Shown here in pieces: positions 1 through 20,150 of a stretch of 64,000 nucleotides of DNA. Within the stretch, counting starts at the first letter, position 1, and each line of letters starts with the position of its first letter. Both the position numbers and the translations under genes were made by a program. Source of the DNA: Actinernus sp. WN-2022 (lineage: Eukaryota; Cnidaria; Anthozoa; Actiniaria; Actinernidae); NCBI GenBank assembly GCA_030867875.1, contig JAOWCC010001589.1:87071537-87135536 (forward strand), given 5' to 3'. The notes below the pieces were generated by a model, which saw nothing but the letters and a program-made list of their open reading frames with translations, was not told the DNA's origin and ran no database searches.

Positions 1-95
1 TCCAATTTAATCTTTGGATTGGCCAGGTCCTGACTTTGATCAGCCCATGTGATTGTTTCATCCTGTTAGAAATTCAGAGTTTATTGGAGCTTAAT
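1..95 (+). repeat. Dispersed repeat copy (family R1) in MCM5 intron
   Basis: The segment resembles 29461-29560 and 54885-54970, sharing CTTTGATCA and a stretch near GTTTCAGGTC...TTAAAATTCAG. It looks like a fragment of a retroposon family and lies in intron sequence just upstream of the first visible MCM5 exon. Family identity is unknown. Confidence 0.55.
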
Positions 96-119
96 AGTAA
101 GTTTCCAACTATTTAACAG

Positions 120-10025
<9,906 letters not shown>

Positions 10026-10254
10026 TGATCATGACAAGGAATCAGTGCAGACGACGACATCATCAAGACGCTGTTTCCTTTAACTAAACTGTGCTAAAGA
10101 CCATGTAAAAATAAGCTTAATGTATGAAAAATTGTTGCTATACTTTCATATCAAAGTTATAAATGTGTTGTTGACATGGCCAAGAACACGCAAGGTGTTT
10201 TGAGGAATGTATGGACGCGAGACCCGAGTAAACTCAAAGCTTTATTCAAAGTTT

Positions 10255-11345
10255 AACGGAGTTAAACTACATGCCAGAACCATGAGTTCAAGGTCACTGC
10301 CAAATATGGTATAAAGGTCATAGTATAGTGAGATCACTTTCCTAATATGGGACACTAGTAATGCTGTCACACAATATGATCGGGATCGTAACTTCGAAAT
10401 GAAAAAAATGAAAAAACTAACGAATGAGCATAAATGGAACAGAGGAAAAACTCTCAGGTTATACATGTATGAGTGTTCCTAAACACTACTTATCCTGAGC
10501 GAGTTGTGACAGTGTCTCAGATAGCTTGGCTCTTTGGCCAGTCTTCCACTCCATGCCCTCAGAGATGTATCACTGTGTCTATATTCAGGTTGCTGAACCA
10601 TTGATTGTTCCCTTCCACGTTTCTTGAGCTGGTAGCTGTACCGCTTCAGCATTTTGTTGGTTGTCAACTGAAGCTCATTGCAATCAGGTACACTAACGTC
10701 CTTACCTCAGGCGGTCGTGATGGAGACTCTGTGGGGTCATTCTTTCTATCTTCAATTCTATCATCAACTTCAGCCGTCCTCCTCAGATGACTTCTATTCC
10801 CGATGTAGTTGTCCATCTTACCATCACATAGGACCTGATGCCAATCGTTTTCAGAACTTTTGCCTTCTTCCAGGTTTTCTCATTGAGCCTGAAAGGCTGC
10901 ATGCTGACAATATCATCCTCCTGAAGCTCTGATAGGTCTTTAGCGTTTTTTCATTGACTCTGGCACTCTTCTCACTGGTTGCTGAACAGATTTCACGTCT
11001 GTCTGCTTCGAGGTTAAAGGGTGTTCCGAGATCTCCTAAGCCTTCAAAGATTTCTTTGTACTATGCAGTAATCTGTTTGAGGGTAACTTCCTTGTTGGCC
11101 TGACCACGTTAGATTCACACTTTGGTTGGGTCCTTTGTTGTCTGATTCATTAGATTTGATCTTGTCATGTATAATGGTAAGCATCTGCTGGGCTGCTTTA
11201 CTTCCAAGCAGGTTTACGCAGTGCTCGTCATAAAACTATGGTAAACTAGTTTAACTCCACCAAACTACACACCAGAACCATGAGTTGAAGGTCATTACCA
11301 AATATGGTAGAAAGGTCAAAGTAATGGTGTCACACTATGTTTGGG
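10255..11345 (-). pseudogene. LTR-retroelement pol C-terminal remnant, flanked by direct repeats
   Basis: On the minus strand between about 10930 and 10480, broken frames read like the C-terminal tail of a gypsy-type pol polyprotein (KTWKKAKVLKT, RSYVMV and a basic KMLKRYSYQLKKRGREQ segment). Stops and frameshifts interrupt it, so it is dead. Two directly repeated blocks near 10260-10385 and 11250-11345 share AGAACCATGAGTT, AAGGTCA and CCAAATATGGTA; they may be LTR remnants or a tandem duplication. The assignment rests on weak motif resemblance. Confidence 0.45.
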
Positions 11346-11689
11346 ATCATAACACAAGGCTAGATACTGGGTTTGTATTTTGCACTTGCAAATGTGTTTG
11401 TAATCAGAAGTATATCTCAAATACATTGTCTTTTTGAGCAGAATAACATCGTACAGTAACAATGAGTTCAAGTATGTCAGCCCGAGATTTTGGGGTTTCG
11501 TATAAAAGCTACAATTACCAAACATGTATGCTTTGATCATTTTTCAGTCTTGAATCTTATTTGTCAAAGTGTGTGATCATCCTCTGAATAGCAGTTATGG
11601 AAATGCATAATCAAAAAATGTATATAAATAAAATTAGTACTATTTACAGAATAAGTGGAATGGTGGTTGTAAAATTCATTAATAAGAGC

Positions 11690-12330
11690 GCCAGTTGAAA
11701 TATCCTGAGCCTGTTGGAAGGCTTTCGCACGGTGAAGTTAAATAAAACATTAAACTGCTTACATTTGAGAGATGGGACTCCAAATTTGAGAGAAATTTCT
11801 TCGTGGGTCGACCATCTTGATTTACTACTAAGTTATGTAAATAAATTAACCGGGAGAGTGTTACGTGACCAGCACAGTGCAATCTGATTGGTGGTGAACT
11901 TGTAATTTAATACATGGGAACAAAGAAAAAATAACCGCATGGGTCAAGTCAAAATTTTGTTGCATGAAACAAAACAAAAAATAGACCCTATGTATAAGTC
12001 CTGGTAACTAGCATGTCAACGAGGCCAGTAGGTCCTCTGGAATGTTGAAATTGAAGCGCCCGGGGAGATTGTGAAATGCACTGAAGGAATGTTCAGTGAA
12101 ACAATGCCGTTAATTTGCTATGCGCCTGGCTGGTTGTACTATAAAGAAACATTTTTCAACTAAACAATCATGTTCAACACGTTTCACACTTCCTGCTAGC
12201 ATTTCAACTTCAACATTCTAGAGGACCTACTGGCCTCTTTTTCGTGTTGTGACCGCGCGAGTTATGCATAGTGTGTATAACCGCTTGCATTTTAAGACTC
12301 TGTGCTGCCACAGGCAGCCCGAGTAATTAA
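11690..12330 (-). repeat. Dispersed repeat family R3, copy 2, interrupted
   Basis: 11690-11905 matches 7318-7560 and 58077-58330. The hairpin end (GTGCTGCCACAGGCAGCCCGAG region) lies at about 12285-12330. The roughly 380 bp between them are absent from the other two copies and include an inverted-repeat insertion. Confidence 0.6.
11995..12243. mobile_element. MITE nested in repeat R3
   Basis: Arms of about 38 bp, with GAGGCCAGTAGGTCCTCT at 12023-12040 and its reverse complement near 12222-12240, flank a short unique core. No coding capacity. It lies in the segment that interrupts R3 copy 2. Confidence 0.6.
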
Positions 12331-12799
12331 TAAGGATGCTAACCAATTCAAGTCTCTTGGATACTGTGCATATCTCTCGGCTGGAATGGAACTAGTACTG
12401 TAAATGACAACACAATACCTTCGTCCTGATTTAAATAAACTTTTGCTTCTATTTTCTCGACCAAAATAAGTCATCGCCAAAATAACTGAAAACATGACTA
12501 CATCTAGACGTTTGATAAGCGATAAAGAATTCGCGTCCGATCTTTATTTGATTTACAAACTCTTTCAGCTCTAGTTTGTAAATCCCATAAAGATTGTCTG
12601 CTCATTCTTTATTTAGTACATACAGATTGAAGCTGCAAATCAGAATCTGACATTCTATACAACAGACCAAGGAGGATTGGAAGGAAAGAAACTTGAAGTT
12701 TCCCGCGAGTTTTGTCATTTCCAACCAAATTCTTCCTTGGAAAAAAAATTATCCTTGGATAAAAGGTAAAAAAAAAGAGAAGACCGGCCCCAAGAAGAT

Positions 12800-13330
12800 T
12801 CAAGAGAATGAGCTCGAGAAGGAGCAAAGTTCAATACGGAGAAGAAAGTGATGCTCGCGCAAAGGCTCGTGGTTCGAACAGCCTTCATTTCGATTTCCAC
12901 TTCGAGTTCTATTAGTACTGCTACAACTCCGGCGGAAAGCTACTCGGCTAGTAGGCTTAAACTTTTGCCAGGTACAAGAAAAGAGACGGAAGATTCAGAG
13001 AGTAGCAGCGAGTCCGCATCCGACTCCGATTCTAATGTCTTGGGTGACTCGCAGGCCGTAGTCAATCCAGGAGTTCTAAATCGTGAACTTGAGCGAAGTT
13101 CAGCCCGTCGATTTTGCAGAACTGAAGGAATCAACATCACCGACGTTTCAAGAAACGGATTGGGTACCGAATGGATCCTGGCTGCTCGGCACACCAGTCA
13201 TTGATCCCTGGCCCGTTTTTCGCAACACCGAAAGAAAATCGTTTCTACGATATCAACAGGGCATCTGTTCTTGGCATTCAGGCTTATTGGCCGTGGCTTC
13301 TCAGCAGCTGAAATGTTTTTCAGCGTACTG
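12800..13330 (+). pseudogene. Broken open frames of unknown origin
   Basis: Three overlapping frames are open here. One of 118 codons (12848-13204) has a Ser/Asp/Glu-rich middle (SSSESASDSDSN), and two others run on to about 13330. The pattern of adjacent frames taking over from one another suggests one ancestral reading frame with indels, or chance. I do not recognise a family. No splice-supported neighbour exons were found. Confidence 0.3.
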
Positions 13331-13869
13331 AATCATTTTAAGCAAGGTAATGCATAAATTTATTTGTCTTTTAAGCAGACTTTCATCAAAACATACTTCA
13401 AATTAGCTGTTTACTTGTTATGCATTTAAATGTTCTAATAAACAATAACATTCATTATATAGCTGCACTGTAAGTAGTTTTGAGAGTTATGATTGGTCAA
13501 TTTGCAGTCCATAACTTCCGGTAAGGACCTTTCTTTTCTCCTTTTGCGCATTATCTCTAGTTTTGGCCACAACACACCACTGTCGAATATTTGTGAAAAA
13601 ATACTAGACGCAAGAAATGCAGGGTTCTTATGCAATTTCAGCTGCTTATTAATTTCCCACAAATTTCTGGACTATTCATAAACTCTGGGGTTCCTTACAT
13701 ATAATTGGCTTTAGTGTTGTAGTTTGCTTTGATAAGGTGTGATGTGTTTACTAATTACCTTCAGAAGCCAAAAACGTCGATAGATTTTTATGCGTATTCA
13801 CCGTCTTTGGACGAGTTTATAGGGTATGAAGCCGTGTCAGATCTTGATGAAACTTGGCGTAGTGTTAGC

Positions 13870-14036
13870 TACATATGAACCAAAGTGTGTGAGCGTTAAG
13901 CGATATTTTAATTATTTTTCTTATAAGAGTACTTGCCGTGATGAAACACGGAAACTATTTCGATTGAAACTTTGAAGATGAATTGCATTTGAACAAAGTA
14001 AAATATAAAAAAAACGCTCACACACTTTGACAGGCC
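13870..14036. repeat. Inverted-repeat element
   Basis: AAAGTGTGTGAGCGTT near 13873-13888 is the reverse complement of AACGCTCACACACTTT near 14013-14030, with about 130 bp between. The surrounding 13340-14330 region holds nothing else I can name. Confidence 0.55.
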
Positions 14037-14339
14037 ATCGTGTGCTGATTGACGCGTTTGTTGCCTGAAAATGTAATATTTGTGCACAAAAAAAAACGTT
14101 TCAGCGCATTCTACATTATATAATCTTTCCAGTGATATATAGGTTTCTAGGCTCTGGTTGATTTGGGGTTCCTGTTTCTGTTTCCGTTCATTACTTGGTT
14201 ATGCTGAGTTGCTTTACACCAAGATTATACATAACGAAAATAATAATAGATAATAACAGGAGCCCATGGGCTCCTGATAATAATAAATAATAATATATAA
14301 ACAATTATTTAATAATAATTAAATTAAATGGGAATTTAG

Positions 14340-15395
14340 GGTAGCGGTCATGTTTACATAGCAATGTTGACTAAGGTTCGAAAACTGTTAACTGTATCGG
14401 CTTCAGTTGTGTGACTAGGCAAGTCATTACATTCAGGAACTGTACGTGGGGAAAAAGGAATACTTGAAACAGTTTACAGATGGCGAGAAGACATTCAATT
14501 TAAAGTTGTGTTTACGTCTGGTCAAAGTTTGTGAAAAGGATACATAATCTTTAGCGTCGATGGCAATATGACCATTTAGGATCTTTTACATTGTAATCAG
14601 TCTATTACACTTTCTTGAGGTGACTAAGCTAGGCCAATTTAAGCTATGCAACATTGCCGACACACTCCTGGCGCGAGTACCTATTAAGGGTAAACCGAGC
14701 TGCACGCCTCTGGATCATTTCGAGCTTGTTTATGTTTCGGAGAGTGAATGCGTCCTAAACGGAACTAGCATAATTGAGGGCAGATCTTACAATACTTACG
14801 TAGGTACTAGCTTTGACCTCAGGTGAGCAATTATATAAATTTCGTGAGCCCTTCTTTGATATAAAGTCAATGTACTAGTTCCAGCGTAAATCAGTAGAAA
14901 TATGGACGCCTAGATAAGGATGCACCAATGTTTCTTCAAGGGGGTGTCCGTACAGATGGTAACTAAATTTGGATGGGCGTTTCTTGTTAGACACGTAGAG
15001 AACGCGACACTTGGAGGGGTTGAACTTGAGAGACCAAGGTCAAGGTCAGCTTGCAGTTGGGAGCAGGAGTCTCGGGAGACACTAATTGCAGATAGAGTGC
15101 ACAGTCATCAGCGAATAGACGAATCTTTGAAGTTATGCCGTTTGGCAGGTCGTTGATGAAGAGCAGGAACAGGAGTGGTCCTAATACGGAACATTGTGGA
15201 ACACCAGATGTAACATTACAACTGAGGAATTGAGAATTCACCGTCCACTACAGTCGATTGAGTTCTTCCTGTTAGGAAGTCCTTTAACCATGACAGAGTT
15301 TGGCCCCTTAGGCCGTAATGATCCAGTTTAAGAAATAGACGTTGGTGGGAGACTGAGTCAAAGGCTTTTGAAAAGTCGAGAAAGATTAGACCTGT
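14340..15395 (-). pseudogene. Decayed non-LTR reverse transcriptase (CR1/L2/Jockey-like)
   Basis: Minus-strand frames read LIFLDFSKAFDSV (RT motif), GVPQCSVLGPLLFLLFINDL and FADDCALY (catalytic YADD-box variant), then a LVHPYLGVHISTDLRWN-like segment near 14900-14985. The frames do not join, so the copy is inactive. Upstream of about 15395 the frame switches to unrelated Ser/Pro-rich sequence that belongs to another repeat (see 16162-16260). The 3' limit near 14340 is uncertain. Confidence 0.8.
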
Positions 15396-15737
15396 GCATG
15401 GTGGGGGAGAGGAGGGTGAAGGAGGCGAAAGAGAAAGGAGAGCCTGCACAAGACATTTTGAAATTTCCCGTTCGTCCACGAACGGGATTATCTGAACCTA
15501 GAAGAGGCGCGCGCACTTTGTTCGAAAATGGCGTGTATTATGGTGTAAGCAGCACGCGCGAGATAAAATTGAAAACTTTTCACTTGTGATCAAATCATTT
15601 TTCTGTTTTCTCCCTTATTCTCAGGTTATCAAACTTGCAGTAGAAATACAAGAGGTTCAATGCTAGGGGACATTTATAACAGAATCTAGTCGAAAATGTT
15701 GATTTTATAATTTTAAATTGTGCAAAGTGTAATGCAC

Positions 15738-16134
15738 CTATCAGCGGCTTCCCCGAGGGGTCGACCCCCGGGCTAACCACGGCGATATGTGGGGGAATAC
15801 GGGATTGAATGCAAACATTGCCCCTGGGGTCGAGGAAATGCTTGACTTTGTTCTTGGAAAACTGGGGTGGGGGATTTGTCCCTTAAAGATACTATGAAGG
15901 TCAGTGAAGTGTTAATAAAGTTCCGTGTTCAATGTTATAGAAATACGGTTAGTAACGAAATTCCATCGATCATTTCGTGCAAAATAACGGGGGATTGTAG
16001 GTCGTGGAAGACCTAACCAGGGGACTTTGAAAGGGACGTTGCCCCTACCCCTGGGAGAAATCGTCAAGATTTGTTCTGTCTTTACAACCCCCTGGTCAGC
16101 CCGGGGTTCGACCCCTCGGGGAAGCCGCTGATCA
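15738..16134. mobile_element. MITE with about 37-bp terminal inverted repeats
   Basis: The left end ATCAGCGGCTTCCCCGAGGG and the right end CCTCGGGGAAGCCGCTGAT are reverse complements, extended by a GTCGA..CCCCGGGCT segment. The element is about 397 bp, with no transposase frame. A target duplication is not obvious. Confidence 0.75.
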
Positions 16135-16439
16135 TGGGGGGCGAATTTCAAAAACACAGGTCTTGTTGCAGGCTCTCCTTTCTCTATCCTCCTTCCCCCT
16201 CTCCCACCACAGGAACCCCAAATTAACCAGAGCCTGCAAGCAGGCTATCTTAAGAGGTACGTTTACAAAGCCGTTGAAAATGTGCGTTACGGTGTTTCGA
16301 TACCATTCACAAAATGTCGCGCTCACTGGATATACAGTACTCACGCCGATCTTTCGTTAAGCATTTCACGAACAGTACGAGGGGGGTTTGTTAATGGTCG
16401 TTGATTATACCAAAAAACCAGACGATTCTTTGTTAATCA

Positions 16440-17850
16440 TTTTGTTTAAAAACAATTATGTACTATTTAAAACACGAACAGCAGTGGTTTATCAAGTTTA
16501 AAAATTCGAGGGCGAAGCCCGATAATTTTTCGACTTGATAAAATGCTTGCTGCGAGTGTTTTAAACAGCTTCAAAAACGCTTTAAGAATGCAATGAAAGA
16601 AAGACGCACATCTCAAGGGAATGGTTACTTAATGAACCATTGAACCTTTGTATTCACAACGCCATGCAAAATATTCGAGTAATCACCGCCTGTAATTACG
16701 AACATCTCGAGGGAATGACATGAAGAAATTACCATACTATGTTGTTTGAGGCGGCGTTTCGCAATGCAAGAAGAACCTGCACTTGAAGGATTTGGTGTCG
16801 TGGTTTACGTCGATAAAGTTCAAGACTTGGAAAGCGATGTGACTGACATGACGGCAGACTCTAAATTTTTGACTCCCGGCACAAAATATGTAAGTTTAAT
16901 GCACGTTTTCATTATTTTACGGCTTTGAGTTTGGTTTAATAATTGGAACTAAACAGTGGCTCGGTAAACAAGTAATGGTAGTTGGATAACTTCATTTTAA
17001 AAATATTATCTGTATCTCGGTAGTCTGCTGATATTAGTAAATTTAGTGCAAAATTTATTATCTAGGTACCTTATGTTCCGTGTACTTTTTGCTATCTTTG
17101 GGTCTTTATCAGTGAATTCTTAATTAGGATGAAACTTTATATAAAATTTCATGCTCATTAGTATTCTTTATATAAAACGTTCATCCTAATTAGCAATTCA
17201 ATGAGAAAGCTGAAACCAATAGAAATTCCAGTCTCAATCATTAAGCCCGTTTCCCTCTGGGACGGAATTCAAATCCCTCCGCGGGCCTTTTAGAACAACG
17301 CATCCTCGCTCTACAATTACCAATAATCAGTAAATGGCAAACACGCTTGAAATACCGATTATTGGCAATACTACGACAAACCCGAACCATAAACCGAACC
17401 CTAACCATCGGACGAGTTCACGGGTAAACGACGGGTTCTCACTCACCTAGAGCTAGGGTTCACAGGTAAACAAGAGAAGGTAAACGAGAGAAAAAGTATT
17501 TTTGAGCGCTCCTACTCTGGCTCGAACTCGTAATCGCTTGAGTGTTGTGCTTGGTAGTGCAGGCGTCATGACCACTACACCAAGCGCGTCTGCCGCCGTT
17601 CGGATTTGGACAATTGTTTATCTTTATCCTTGACTGGTTTTAAGAATGTCAGTTTAATTTGTGTTCCAGAATTAGCGATTATTGATAATTGAAGTGCAAA
17701 AGCCAATTACTGATTATTGGTAATTCTAGAGCGAGGATATGTTGTTTAGAACGATGAGATTTTATCAGGTATAAAGGAGCATACATGTGTCTTATTTGCT
17801 TCATCTGATTGGACAAAATGTTCATTAATTATTCATGAGTTTTTGAAGAT
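16440..17850 (+). repeat. Dispersed repeat R4, copy 1 (contains a nested MITE)
   Basis: Apart from one insertion, the sequence is collinear with 46500-47412 on the other strand. The outer end has hairpin arms around TTTAAAACACGAACAGC and GCTGCGAGTGTTTTAAA. Both copies carry a coding-like stretch (16764-16890, starting [18 protein letters not shown]) that runs into a donor-like ATGTAAGTTT. This suggests the first exon of a mobile-element gene. The second copy has a 1-bp loss near its end. Confidence 0.7.
17296..17744. mobile_element. MITE with 7-bp target duplication, nested in repeat R4
   Basis: The terminal inverted repeats begin CAACGCATCCTCGCTCTA (left) and CAACATATCCTCGCTCTA (right, reverse complement), and continue with AATTACCAATAATCAG. 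TTTAGAA flanks both sides (17289-17295 and 17745-17751). The other R4 copy (46600-46625) is an empty site with a single CTTTTAGAAT, which confirms the insertion. A 7-8 bp duplication fits hAT or P-type elements. On the minus strand the core near 17515-17600 has tRNA-like A-box (TTGGTGTAGTGGTCATGACG) and B-box (GAGTTCGAGCC) strings. Confidence 0.85.
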
Positions 17851-17879
17851 TAGCTGAAAAGATAAAGGGGGGAAATAGA

Positions 17880-19790
17880 TAGATAGATCGTTTATTACAA
17901 ATATTTCTCACTTACAGCAAAAACTGAATTACGGAGGTTTACATTAATATGGTTCTAGATAAGTTAACTAAGTTTTAAGAAGGATATACTATATACTGCT
18001 CTAATTAAACTAATGCTATATTACAATTAAAAATTTCTAAATACATCGATTGTAGTTACTTACGATTGTTATTGTAATCATTTGCGCCCGATATTATAAA
18101 GGTGTTTCTATATCTATTAGTTCTACATGATGGTATACACATAGGATTTCTACTCCTTAAGGTAACAGTTGGGCGCGTTGTATTAAACGGTAGGAGGCCA
18201 TATAGATTTCCCTCTGGATGCGACAGTATCCTCCGAAATAAACTCTGGCAGAGTTGTGACCTACGGTCCGCAAGGCTACATAGACCAGAAAAGTTAAGCT
18301 GGTCAGAGTACGAAAGATCGTATCCATATATAATGCGTAGGGCTCGTTTTTGTATTCGTTCAAGTGAACAGCTAAGATAATCTGGGAGACTATAATGAAA
18401 TACCGGGCTGGCATATAACAACACAGATTGAATACAGGCAGTATAAAATTGGACAAGTTCGTCTGCAGAAACATTAGCGCGCTTAAGCTGAACTAGGAAG
18501 TATAGTCTCTTTGACGCTTTTTTGATGGTGTCCGAAATATGAGAGTTCCATTTAAGATTATTCTGTAATGTTACACCTAGAATTTTTATTTCGTCCACTT
18601 CACCAAGAGTTGCCTCCCCTACCGTAACGGTGTCATAAATTCTCGGTGTTCTAGAGAACGAGATTTTGAGTTCTTTACATTTCTTTGGATGCAATTCAAA
18701 TCTGTTCTGTTTAGACCACTGATCTACACGATTAATTATCTCCTGTGCGTGGCTGCATTCGTTCTTTTTTATTACTTCGTGAATCGTGGTATCGTCTACA
18801 TATTTGAAAATACCATTTGCGGATGGGGCATTCAGATCATTGATCATAACTATGAATAGCCAGGGGCCTAATTTGGTACCCTGAGGTACCCCTGCCGACA
18901 CTGACTCCCACTCTGAGAAGCAATCACTTGCAAGCTTAACACGTTGGCGCCTATTCGATAGAAAATCGCAAATCCAGTTCAGAATATGCGGGTTTATACC
19001 GTAGTTGGCGAGCTTATTAATTAATAGGGTGTGGTCGATCAGGTCAAAAGCTTTCCGATAATCTAAGGCAAAAACTCTGACATCATTCCCTGACCCATCG
19101 GTTGCTTTGGACCAATGGTGTATCATGCTTATCAAGGCGTGACTGGTTGACAGGTTAGGGATACACCCAAACTGGTTAGGACCAATGTGCTTGAGCACCG
19201 CCGGTTTTACGTGAGCCTGCACTACAAAATCTTCAGCCACTTTAGATAGAGTTGGTGTTAACGAAATAGGCCTTAGGTCTTTTGTGATATCTTTAACATG
19301 TGTTACTTTCGGGAGCGGAGTGATATTCGCACTTTTCCATAAAAGGGGCAGTTTTTCCTCTCTAAGGGTGGAATTAATAATTGATGTCACCGGTACGGTC
19401 AATATATATGAATACTCCTTTAAGATCCAGTTCGGGATATCATCTGGGCCATTCGCTTTGCCAGCACAGATTCTATTTAACTGGGCTGTTACTGACTCAA
19501 GGGATACTAAAGGCTGGACAGCATCGCTTGAGTCGAACCGTGTGTCTGCGACTAAAGGTTGATAAGACTGTTGGGGCTCTAGGAAAGCATTGTTTATTTG
19601 ATTCGCCAAGTCGGATATTTCCTGTGAACTGGGGGAATCTCTTGAGAGCATGGTCGCTATAAGGTTATTAGCTTTCTTCGTCATGCCACATAGGCGCTTG
19701 CATTCTTTCCACCATTGTTTGGGGTTAGAGTTATTTAGCTCTTTTATCTTCGATTGGTAAAATTTCGATTTGCATAATTTGGTCTATTCA
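17880..19790 (-). mobile_element. 5'-truncated non-LTR retrotransposon with largely open reverse transcriptase
   Basis: The open frame 19684-18056 encodes 542 residues, and the same frame continues upstream to about 19790 (KSKFYQSKIKELNNSNPKQW). RT motifs appear in order: LRPISLTPTLSKV, DYRKAFDLIDH, AGVPQGTKLGPWLF, catalytic YVDDTT, and KILGVTLQNNLKWNSHI. A thumb/C-terminal region ends near FHYSLPDYLSCSLERIQKRA. The layout fits the CR1/L2/Jockey clades. The endonuclease domain is missing: the element is cut at about 19790, as expected for target-primed reverse transcription. The 3' tail carries a (GATA)n-type microsatellite at 17877-17890, a common terminus in such elements. This is the best-preserved mobile ORF in the window. 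Confidence 0.9.
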
Positions 19791-19796
19791 GTCACG

Positions 19797-20150
19797 CGCT
19801 CGTACAAAGGCAGCTTTGAGCGCGTGCTAGTTGTTCGAAAATGGCGTGGATTGCGTCAGCAGCGAGCGCCAACTAAAATTTAAAACTTTTCACTCAAATC
19901 ACAGGTAATTCTCTGAATATTTTCACATTTTTCTTAGGCTTTCAGTGTAAAATAATGGCCAGAAATACGGGGAAGTCAAAGCTGCCTAAACTTACGTCAC
20001 AATCTCAGGAAAACTTTGGTTTTGAGATGCTTTGTGAAAATTTGTGCTGCTGGGGTCCGATCTCCACGAAAATGATTCAATACAGAATGAATTGCTTACG
20101 TGACCGTGGTTATTTATCAGTTGTGAGACCATCGTATACATTACCATAGC
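19797..20150 (+). other. Repeat-associated small ORF of unknown function
   Basis: 19797-19940 shares a GTTCGAAAATGGCGTG block and TTTAAAACTTTTCACT-like sequence with 15515-15590. It is followed by a 64-codon open frame beginning ATGGCCAGAAATACGGGG at 19955. I recognise no domain. A promoter-plus-first-exon fragment of a mobile element is one reading; a chance frame is another. Confidence 0.35.

Noticed and set aside
18102..18474. Frames of about 92-105 codons overlapping the retroelement
   Set aside because: They are other-frame or antisense shadows of the 542-codon reverse transcriptase frame.
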